A stretch of DNA of 64,000 nt from Rhynchopus sp. YZ270_cl-10 (Eukaryota; Euglenozoa; Diplonemea; Diplonemida; Diplonemidae): assembly GCA_964035575.1 (NCBI GenBank), contig OZ037844.1:186001-250000 (forward strand), written 5' to 3'. How positions within the stretch are numbered: position 1 is the first letter of the stretch; each line of letters starts with the position of its first letter. The position numbers and the translations under genes were made by a program. Below, in pieces: positions 21,121 through 30,157 of the stretch. The notes under the pieces are model-generated. The model saw nothing but the letters and a program-made list of their open reading frames with translations. It made no database searches and was not told where the DNA came from.

Positions 21121-21709
21121 TGTGCGTCTGCCTATGCTGAAGGCCAATTGTCAGGTTGAGAGTGAGGCCCAACCATTTGTTTGGTCATCACCACAAATGG
21201 CCGCTGGAGACACGGAAACTCACCTAGTTTATGAAAATATCACTAAAGTAGTAATAAACCACTTTCCACTCCTCACAAAAAGTCTTCACAAACAGGAGTA
21301 CAATAAAGTGACTCTACGTCACAGTGAAATAAAGAGTAGAGTAATTTTCTCCACCCCACTCGAAATGTATGGCTACTAGGACAGTTCAATAAAAGTGGGC
21401 TGAAGAAAATCTATTTTGTTATTTCCAGGATATAAAACGTCGGCAAAGAACAAAAAATGGAGTAAAATAAGAAAACATTATTTGCGACTTCGCTCTCCCC
21501 ACCCCCCTGGGTAAACGTCTGGGTATCACCGAGGTTTTTTTAAAACCTGGGAATAGAAAATAGCCGGTAATTACGGTAACGGGTGCTTGAAACGGAAATG
21601 AATCTGAAATTTGCAAACCCGGTAATACACGATACCGGTAACGGGTGCTGTCCATGAAATAAAGACAAAAGAGTTGTGGTGAAACGCACACACCTCTACC
21701 AATACTGTT
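21121..21709. other. ANK2-ANK3 spacer, right part
   Basis: The block at about 21227-21394 (CTTCACAAACAGGAGTACAA, CACTCGAAATGTATGGCTAC) recurs at about 23780-23960 between ANK3 and ANK4, so spacer DNA was duplicated along with the genes. The conserved ANK 3' flank follows to 21709. No gene is seen. Confidence 0.6.
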
Positions 21710-23365
21710 TCAAATGAGAGAAAGAATCTGCACCACATCTGCATGTTGTTTGTGGCTCGCATGCTGCAACGCAGTCAGGCCAGAATCATTTCTGTGGTTC
21801 ACATCCACCTTCCGTAATCCCACAAGATAGCGCACAGTCTCGGTGTGTCCATAAAAAGACGCAACGATAAGACACGTATCACCTTTGTCATCTACCACAC
21901 ACACGTCCACACCTGCTCCCACCAACATCTGCACAATGTCGAGTTCCCCAACCTCACTAGCCAAGTGAAGAGGTGCCCGTCCTCGGCGATTCTGTGCCTG
22001 AACATCTGCCCCTGCATCAATGAGCAATTGCATCACAGCAGAGTGCTTCTTTAAAGTTGCGTGGTGAAGTGAAGTGTTGCCTCTGTTATTTGAATGATTC
22101 ACGTCCACCTCAGGCATGCACAGAAGAGCACGCACAGTCTCGGTGTGTCCACTGGCAGCTGCAAGGGTAAGACACGTGTTTCCTTCGTTGTCTGTGACAC
22201 ACACGTCCACACCTGCCTTGACCAACACCTTCACAACACGGAGATTCCCACACTGGCTCGCCGCAAGGAGTGGCGAACGTCCGTAGCTGCCTCTTGTCTC
22301 AATATCTGCCCCTGCATCAACGAGCACCTCCACCACGTCTGGGTGGTTTCGCACAACTGCATGTCTCAACGCACTGCAGCCCGTGCTATCAACGTCCTTC
22401 AAGTCCACCTCCTTCAAACCCACAAGATAGCGCACAGTCTCGGTGTGTCCCATGTAAGACGCAAGCATAAGGCACGTGACTCCTTCGTTGTCTGTGACAC
22501 TCACGTCCGCACCTGCTTTGACCAACGTCTTCAGAACATCGAGATGTCCTGACATGCTAGGCTTGTGAAGAGGTGAACGTCCTTTCCCGTCCTTTGCCGC
22601 GATGTCTGCCCCTGCATCAATGAGCAGCTGAACTACTTCAGGATGGTTTTGTCGACTTGCCCAGTGCAACGCAGTGGAGCCTGAATCAACTACACGATTC
22701 ACGTCCACATCCTTCAAGCCCACAAGATAGCGCACAGTCTCGGTGTGTCCAAAATAAGACGCAAGGGCAAGACACGTGTCTCCTTGCTTGTCTTTGACAC
22801 GCACTCCCGCACCTGCTTCGGCCAACATCTCCACAACTGCGAACTTGCCTGAAATGCTCGCCCTGAGCAGAGGTGAACGTCCATTCTCGTCCTTTATCTC
22901 GATGTCTGCCCCTGCATCAATGAGCACCTGACACACTGCAGGGTCCTCCCACATGGCTGGACAGGGACGAGGCATCTGACCTTCACTATCTTCCTCTAAC
23001 CCGTGTGGGACAAACGCAACGTTGCTGCAGACTGACTTCCAATGCTGCAAGAGGACCTCCGTGCACGCAGTGTGGTCTGCGTGGATGCACTCACTCAGCA
23101 GCATCCCGAAGCCCATCTGCGTTGTCTCAACATACGGAAGAAGCAGTGCGAGGCATTCATCGTGGTTCCCTCTGCATGCCTCGTGCACAGCATCGAAGGC
23201 AACCGTTTTGCTGTCTGTGTCTGGGCTGAGCTTCTCAAGTCCCACCTGCACGGCAGTCGTGTCGCCGTTCCTGGCAGCCTCCACCAAGACCTCGTCTGCA
23301 GAAAGCTTTCTTCTCTTTGGTGCCTTCTCGTCAGGTGTGCTGTCTGCGTGTCGCTCCTTCGACAT
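21710..23365 (-). CDS. ANK3: ankyrin-repeat protein, 551 residues
   Basis: The N-terminus (MSKERHADSTPDEKAPKRRK) and the 99-residue repeat cycle match ANK2. A six-residue length difference lies in the linker after NVAFVPHG, which here reads LEEDSEGQMPRPCPAMWEDP, against SNTKPRPCPAMWADP in ANK2. That acidic, variable segment sits between the diverged N-terminal repeats and the regular array. Repeat-face residues differ in the centre (for example VVDSGSTALHWASRQNHPEV) while the C-terminal block is shared. No stop or frameshift is present, so the gene looks functional. Both conserved ANK flanks are present. Confidence 0.88.
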   Translation of the reverse strand: MSKERHADSTPDEKAPKRRKLSADEVLVEAARNGDTTAVQVGLEKLSPDTDSKTVAFDAVHEACRGNHDECLALLLPYVETTQMGFGMLLSECIHADHTACTEVLLQHWKSVCSNVAFVPHGLEEDSEGQMPRPCPAMWEDPAVCQVLIDAGADIEIKDENGRSPLLRASISGKFAVVEMLAEAGAGVRVKDKQGDTCLALASYFGHTETVRYLVGLKDVDVNRVVDSGSTALHWASRQNHPEVVQLLIDAGADIAAKDGKGRSPLHKPSMSGHLDVLKTLVKAGADVSVTDNEGVTCLMLASYMGHTETVRYLVGLKEVDLKDVDSTGCSALRHAVVRNHPDVVEVLVDAGADIETRGSYGRSPLLAASQCGNLRVVKVLVKAGVDVCVTDNEGNTCLTLAAASGHTETVRALLCMPEVDVNHSNNRGNTSLHHATLKKHSAVMQLLIDAGADVQAQNRRGRAPLHLASEVGELDIVQMLVGAGVDVCVVDDKGDTCLIVASFYGHTETVRYLVGLRKVDVNHRNDSGLTALQHASHKQHADVVQILSLI

Positions 23366-24545
23366 GGTTTGTGAAGATGTTGATATTCAATGTTGTGTCT
23401 TTTATGCTGCTTCTTTTTGTGGAGGTTGTGAGGTGAGTGGTGGGTGTCCTTGAACTGGCTCCCACCCCTGACAAGCACAGCCACAGTTGAAACGGGTGGT
23501 GTGGAAGTCTCCCTCCTGAGGGTGGTGGTGGGAATCTGCTGACCTGAGTCGAATCTCCCTGGTGTGTTGGGATGCTCGTGGCTTTATCGTCAACACCAAA
23601 ATGACCCGCTATGATTTTGCACGATAGTTACCGTGGGTACATAGCAGACTACTTTGCATGCATACCTACATCTGGGTTTGTTCTTCTCGCGAGAGAGACG
23701 GAACACAACCTAGACGTGTAGAGGATGTCTAGGTTCCAGAGGGAGTGGGCGAGCGCGACAGTTGTCGGGGTGCTGGTTCCTTCCGTGGTAGCAATAAAGT
23801 AGTAAGAAACCGCTCTCCACCCCCTAATCAAAAGCCTTCACAAACAGGAGCACAAGAAAGTGACTCTTCGTCACAGTGTGAAATGAAGAGTTACTCGGTA
23901 TATTTTTCTCCACCCCACTCGAAATGTATGGCTACTTTAGGACAAGTTCAATAAAAGTCTTTTCTGGAAAATAAAACACGGGTTGGGGGAAATCTTTTAT
24001 ACTTTTTCAAGATGTCAGACACAGGATTCCCTTCTCCGTCAAGCCGCACACACTCTCATATGTCGGAAAAGAAAATAGAAACGAACTGCAGCATATGAAC
24101 AAAAAGAAAACAATGAAAAACAACCTTCGGTCATCCGTCAGCTTTATGTGTTTGTTTCGCTTGTGTGTAATGGAAAAAGTGAGCGAGAAACAAGCTGGCG
24201 GGCACACACCTTCCGTCATTTCTATTTCCATTATCACACCAGTACTTTGATATACAAAAAAAATATAAAAAAAATAGAGCAAAAATAATAAAGCATTTTG
24301 TGCGAAATCGTTTTCCCCACCCCCCTGAGAAAATGTTCACCCATACCGGGTAACACCGGGGGTTTTTTTAACCCAGTGGTGCCTTAGAAAATACCCGGTA
24401 ATGTGTACTCAAAAACGGAAATAAATCTGCAAATGAAGCTGTAATTTGCAAAACCCGGTAATACACGATACCGGTAACGGGTGCTGTCCATGAAATAAAG
24501 ACAAAAGAGTTGTGGTGAAACGCACACACCTCTACCAATACTGTT
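23366..24545. other. ANK3-ANK4 spacer
   Basis: It begins with the conserved ANK 5' flank (to about 23460), followed by unique sequence, the duplicated spacer block (23780-23960) and the conserved ANK 3' flank (about 24310-24545). No reading frame or RNA gene is recognisable. Confidence 0.6.
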
Positions 24546-26498
24546 TCAAATGAGAGAAAGAATCTGCACCACATCTGCATGTTGTTTGTGGCTCGCATGC
24601 TGCAACGCAGTGTTGCCTAAAATATTTCTGTGGTTCACATCCACCTTCCGTAATCCCACAAGATAGCGCACAGTCTCGGTGTGTCCATAAAAAGCCGCAA
24701 TGGTAAGACACGTGTTACCTTTGTCGTCCACCACACACACGTCCACACCCGCTTCCACCAACATCTGCACAATGTCGAGTTCCCCAACCTCAGAAGCACA
24801 GCGAAGAGGTGAAATACTGTCTCGCTTCAGCTCAACATCTGCCCCTACATCAATGAGCAGCCGCACCACATCTGAACGCTTCTTTAACACTGCGCGGTGC
24901 AGTGAAGTGAAGCCCCTGTTGTTTGACTGATTCACATCCACCTCAGACATGCACAGAAGAGTACGCACAGTCTCGGTGTGTCCGTGGGCAGCCGCAAGGG
25001 TAAGACACGTGTCTCCTTCGTTGTCTGTGACACACACGTCCACACCTGCCTTGACCAACACCTCCACAACACGGAGATTCCCACGCTGGCTCGCCACAAG
25101 GAATGGCGAACGGTCGTAGATGTCTCTTGTTTCAATATCTGCCCCTGCATCAATGAGCACCTCCACCACGTCTGGGTGGTTTCGCACAACTGCATGGGTC
25201 AACGCACTGCAGCCCGTGCTATCAACGTGCTCCAAGTCCACCTCCTTCAAGCCCACAAGATAGCGCACAGTCTCGGTGTGTCCAAAATATGAAGCAAGGA
25301 TAAGACATGTGACCCCGTTGTTGTCTGTGAAAAACACGTCCGCACCTGCTCTGACTAACGTCTTCAGAACATCGAGATGTCCTGACATGCTCGCCTTGTG
25401 CAGAGGTGAACGTCCGTTCTCGTTCTTCACCTCGATATCTGCCCCTGCATCAATGAGCACCTGAACTACTTCAGGATAGTTTTGTTGACTTGCCCAGTGA
25501 AACGCAGTATACTTTTGTTCATCTGCGTGATTCACGTCCATATCCTTCAAACCCACAAGATAGCGCACAGTCTCGGTGTGTCCAAAATAAGCCGCAAGGG
25601 CAAGACACGTGCGTCCTTGCCTGTCTGCGACACGCACTCTCGCACCTGCTTTCACCAACACCTTGGCAATATCGAGGTGGCCCAAACAGTTCGACACGAG
25701 CAGAGGTGAACGTCCCTTCTCGTCCTTCACCTCAATATCTGCCCCTGCATCAATGAGCACCTCCACCACGCCTGGGTGGTTTCGCACAACTGCATGGGTC
25801 AATGCAGTGCAGCCCGTGCTATCAACGTGCTCCAAGTCCACCTCCTTCAAGCCCACAAGATAGCGCACAGTCTCGGTGTGTCCGATATAAGATGCAAGGG
25901 TAAGACATGTGTCTGCTTGCTTGTCTGTGACGCGTACTCTCGCACCTGCTTCAACCAACATCTTCACAACTGCGAACTTGCCTGAAATGCTCGCCCTGAG
26001 CAGAGGTGAACGTCCATTCTCGTCCTTTATCTCGATGTCTGCCCCTGCATCAATGAGCACCTGACACACTGCAGGGTCCTCCCACATGGCTGGACAGGGA
26101 CGAGGCATCTGACCTTCACTATCTTCCTCTAACCCGTGTGGGACAAACGCAACGTTGCTGCAGACTGACTTCCAATGCTGCAAGAGGACCTCCGTGCACG
26201 CAGTGTGGTCTGCGTGGATGCACTCACTCAGCAGCATCCCGAAGCCCATCTGCGTTGTCTCAACATACGGAAGAAGCAGTGCGAGGCATTCATCGTGGTT
26301 CCCTCTGCATGCCTCGTGCACAGCATCGAAGGCAACCGTTTTGCTGTCTGTGTCTGGGCTGAGCTTCTCAAGTCCCACCTGCACGGCAGTCGTGTCGCCG
26401 TTCCTGGCAGCCTCCACCAAGACCGAGTCTGCAGAAAGTGTTGTACTGTGTGGTTTCTTCTCATCAGGTGTGCTGTCTGCGTGTCGCTCCTTCGACAT
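24546..26498 (-). CDS. ANK4: ankyrin-repeat protein, 650 residues
   Basis: This is the longest member of the close family. It is exactly 99 residues longer than ANK3, one complete three-repeat module. Its linker (LEEDSEGQMPRPCPAMWEDP) and first 110 residues are close to ANK3. The N-terminus differs: MSKERHADSTPDEKKPHSTT replaces the basic KAPKRRK cluster, so a putative nuclear signal is lost. The frame is intact, and two modules (around 25130-25430 and 25740-26030) are very similar. With its length and intact frame it resembles the inferred ancestor of ANK1. Function is unknown beyond ankyrin-type protein binding. Confidence 0.88.
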   Translation of the reverse strand: MSKERHADSTPDEKKPHSTTLSADSVLVEAARNGDTTAVQVGLEKLSPDTDSKTVAFDAVHEACRGNHDECLALLLPYVETTQMGFGMLLSECIHADHTACTEVLLQHWKSVCSNVAFVPHGLEEDSEGQMPRPCPAMWEDPAVCQVLIDAGADIEIKDENGRSPLLRASISGKFAVVKMLVEAGARVRVTDKQADTCLTLASYIGHTETVRYLVGLKEVDLEHVDSTGCTALTHAVVRNHPGVVEVLIDAGADIEVKDEKGRSPLLVSNCLGHLDIAKVLVKAGARVRVADRQGRTCLALAAYFGHTETVRYLVGLKDMDVNHADEQKYTAFHWASQQNYPEVVQVLIDAGADIEVKNENGRSPLHKASMSGHLDVLKTLVRAGADVFFTDNNGVTCLILASYFGHTETVRYLVGLKEVDLEHVDSTGCSALTHAVVRNHPDVVEVLIDAGADIETRDIYDRSPFLVASQRGNLRVVEVLVKAGVDVCVTDNEGDTCLTLAAAHGHTETVRTLLCMSEVDVNQSNNRGFTSLHRAVLKKRSDVVRLLIDVGADVELKRDSISPLRCASEVGELDIVQMLVEAGVDVCVVDDKGNTCLTIAAFYGHTETVRYLVGLRKVDVNHRNILGNTALQHASHKQHADVVQILSLI

Positions 26499-26670
26499 GG
26501 TTTGTGAAGATGTTGATATTCAATGTTGTGTCTTTTATGCTGTTTCTTTGTGGAGGTTGTGAGGTGAGTGGTGGGTGTCCCTGAACTGCCTCCCATCCCT
26601 GACAAGCACAGCCACAGTTGAAATGAGTGGAGTGGATGTCCCCCTACTGGGGTGGAGGGAATCTGTTTTT

Positions 26671-26960
26671 GGCACAGCATGCAAGAATCGTCCATATTGC
26701 CCGCTTCTTTACTTCCCACTGTCACCCTCCCGACTCACAACCTTTCTCCCAGTCTCCCACCCCCTCCCCTAAAGTGCGTTCACCATGGACGAGTCGGTCA
26801 CATACACGTCGTTTACACAGGTGAAATCACGGCAGGTGCCACCTGTAGGTGCCCGATTGGTCCGTGGTGTAAAGTTGCGGTGCTAGCGACGGTGCCCGCA
26901 TATCAGCTGAGGAGCCGACAGCACTCAGAACACCCACCCTGCGTCGCGCAGTCCAGTGCA
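26671..26960 (-). pseudogene. Captured copy of the ANK6 3' end and flank (290 bp)
   Basis: This block matches 29926-30215 over its full 290 bp with no length change and only a few substitutions (for example GACTCACAACC against GACCCACAACC). In the 30-kb copy the last 58 bp are the final codons of ANK6. Here the match stops abruptly after GTCCAGTGCA and unrelated AT-rich sequence follows, so only the very end of the gene is present. The high identity implies recent duplication or ongoing conversion. Confidence 0.85.
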
Positions 26961-27293
26961 AAATAAACTCGCGAGAAAAAAGAGATTTTTCGGCGAAGTG
27001 AGTGGTGAGGGGGAAAATAAAACATTACGAAAAAAACAATTGTAACAAAGCATTTAAATTATTTTGCGAAATCGTTCTCCCCACCACCTTGGGTAAACGT
27101 TCACCCATATCGGGTTTCACCAGGTAGTTTTTACCGGAATTTTTACACGGTTATGCCTTAGAAGATACCCATTGATGACGGTGACGAGTACTCAAAAACG
27201 GAAAGGAATCTCGAATTTGCAAAACCCGGTAATACACGATACCGGTAACGGGTGCTGTCCATGAAATAAAGACAAAAGAGTTGTGATACTGTT

Positions 27294-28942
27294 TCAAATG
27301 AGAGAAAGAATCTGCACCACATCTGTATGTTGTTCCTTCCTCGCATATTGCAAGGCAGTGTTGCCTAACAAATTTCTGTGGTTCACATCCACCTTCCGTA
27401 ATCCCACAAGATAGCGCACAGTCTCGGTGTGTCCATAAAAAGACGCATTGATAAGACACGTGTCACCTTTGTCGTCCACCACACACACGTCCGCACCTGC
27501 TTCCAACATCTGTACAATGTCGAGTTCCCCAAGCTCAGAAGCGCAGTGAAGAGGTGACCATCCGTCTCGCTTCACCTCAACATCTGCCCCTGCATCAATC
27601 AGCAGCTGTACCACATCTGAGCGCTTCTTTAACACTGCACGGTGCAGTGAAGTCTTGCCGCTGATATTTGAATGATTCACGTCCACCTCAGGCATGCACA
27701 GAAGAGTGCGTACAGTCTCGGTGTGTCCATTGGCAGCAGCAAGGGTGAGACACGCGTTTCCTTCGTTGTCTGTGACACACACTTCCACACCTGCTTTGAC
27801 CAACACCTCCACAACACGGGGATTCCCACGCTGGCTCGCCACGAGGAGTGGCGAACGGTCGTAGATGCCTCTTGTTTCAATATCTGCCCCTGCATCAATG
27901 AGCACCTCCACCACGTCTGGGTGGTTTCGCACAACTGCATGTCTCAACGCACTGCAGCCCGTGCTATCAGCGTGCTCCAAGTCCACCTCCTTCAAACCCA
28001 CAAGATAGCGCACAGTCTCGGTGTGTCCCTTATAAGATGCAAGGATAAGACACGTGTCTCCTAGCTTGTCTGTGACAGGCACTCCCGAACCTGCTCTGAC
28101 CAACATCTTCACCACATCGAGATGTCCTGACATGCTTGCCTTGTGCAGAGGTGAACGTCCGTTCTCGTTCTTCACCTCGATGTCAGCCCTGCATCAATCA
28201 GCACCTGAACGACTTCAGGATAGTTTTGTTGACATGCCAAGTGCAATGCAGTGGAGCCTGAGTCAGCTGTGTGATTCACGTTCATATCCTTCAAACCCAC
28301 AAGGTAGCGCACAGTCTCGGTGTGTCCCACATAAGACGCAAGAGCAAGACATGTGCGTCCTTTGTTGGCTGTGACACACAAGTCCGCACCTGCTTCCACC
28401 AACGCCTTCGCAACTACGATCTTGCCTGAAATGCTCGCAATGAGCAGAGGTGAACGTCCCTTCTCATCCTTTGTCTCGATGTCTGCCCCTGCATCAATGA
28501 GCACCTGACACACTGCAGGGTCCTCCCACATGGCTGGACACGGCATCTGACCTTCACTATCTTCCTCTAACCCGTGTGGGACAAACGCAGCGTTGCTGCA
28601 GACTGACTTCCAATGCTGCAAGAGGACCTCCGTGCACGCAGTGTGGTCTGCGTGGATGCACTCACTCAGCAGGATCCCAAAGCCGTTCGTTCGGTCAACG
28701 TAGTGGGGAAGAAGCAGTGCGAGGCATTCATCGTGGTTCCCTCTGCATGCCTCGTGCACAGCATCGAAGGACACCTTTTTGCTGTCTGTGTCTGTGTCTG
28801 GGCTGAGCTTCTCAAGTGCCACCCGCACGGCAGTCGTGTCGCCGTTCCTGGCAGCCTCCACCAAGACCGAGTCTGCAGAAGGCTTTCTTCTCTTTGGTGC
28901 CTTCTCGTCAGGTGTGCTGTCTGCGTGTTGCTCCTTCGACAT
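27294..28942 (-). pseudogene. ANK5: frameshifted ankyrin-repeat gene
   Basis: The N-terminal frame (28942-28172, MSKEQHADSTPDEKAPKRRK) ends as VLIDAGLTSR, where paralogues continue VLIDAGADIE. The rest of the protein continues in another frame (28175-27294) to the usual end VVQILSLI. A single missing base near 28185-28189 (GTCAGCCCTGCAT against GTCTGCCCCTGCAT) explains it; total length is one base short of 550 codons. There is also an in-frame loss of one codon (IVQMLEAGAD). The single small defect suggests recent inactivation or an assembly error; a raw-read check would decide. A 256-residue product could still be made. Confidence 0.85.
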
Positions 28943-30157
28943 GGTTTTTGAAGATGTTGATATTCAATGTTGTGTCTTTTATGCTGTAGGTGAGTAGGTG
29001 GGCGTGATGGTGTGAATCTGCTGACCTGAGTCGAATCTCCCTGGTGTGTTGGGATGCTCGTGGCTGTATCGTCACACATAAGGAATGTCGAACGGAGTGC
29101 ACGTCATCACAGCATATCGAGAAGGAGAGAGTTGCAATGTACTCAAACGCAGCTCGGTCGTGCTCATGCTAAGGGTGGGACGTTCGTGTTCCGTACCGTG
29201 AGAGAACAGAGGCAGTACACAACCACTCGAAAAGCACGCTGCCGCTTTACACCCCCAAGCCTAAATGGCCTGCTATGATGTTGCACGATAGTTACTGTGG
29301 GAGTATAGCAGGGGACCCTAGGGAAATCATTTGCACAGTTCGTATAAATATGAAAAAGAAACCCACCCAGGAACTACACCCCTGTTCATCTTTTGTTTAG
29401 GTGGTACGCTAACTATGTCGTACGCTCTATCAGCCAAGGGCTTTCATAGGTTACGTTTGGATTTTCCTATTTTTCCTAATTTGCTTTCTAGTTTTTTTTT
29501 GATAAATTGTTGGAGTAGAGTAGTTGCCTCGGTTGTGCTGCCACAGTTGTGCAATCTCCACTGTCCTTTTTTGTTGACGTGCATTTCATCCCCCACGTGT
29601 ACGTAGACGTGATGTTATTCGTGGCATCCTGGAGCGTGCTTCTTTCATACAGAAGTGCATCCGGTGTGCCGTAGAACACATCACGTTGTCCTACTGTTGA
29701 GACACAGTACTGAATATCCCTCGTACACAGAATAAAGTTAGCTAGAAGCCTGGGATAAGGGATCGAGTGGTCCAGTGACGCGAATACAAAACATTCCTGT
29801 CTGCGCGTTGTCCTGAAATAAAAGAAATTGAAGCCGCACTCCTACGTTTCCCTTTTTGTGTTTACCCACCCCCACAACTGACTACTCCAACCTGTGAAAG
29901 ACCATGTCCTCCTCACAACGTATATGGCACAGCATGCAAGAATCGTCCATATTGCCCGCTTCTTTACTTCCCACTGTCACCCTCCCGACCCACAACCTTT
30001 CTCCCAGTCTCCCACCCCCTCCCCTAAAGTGCGTTCACCATGGACGAGTCGGTCACATACACGTCGTTTAGACAGGTGAAATCACGGCAGGTGCCACCTG
30101 TAGGTGCCCGATTGGTCCGTGGTGTAAAGTTGCGGTGCTAGCGACGGTGCCCGCATA
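28943..30157. other. ANK5-ANK6 spacer with duplicated and inverted blocks
   Basis: In order it holds the short ANK 5' flank, the block shared with 18130-18285 (29045-29194), a fused family B and family A piece (29149-29225), a block shared with 41084-41131 (29381-29429; TTCATCTTTTGTTTAG, GGTACGCTA), a block present inverted at 33575-33640 (29497-29575), the block shared with 18338-18474 (29604-29745) and the source of the 290-bp duplication (29926-30215). No gene is recognised. Confidence 0.6.
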
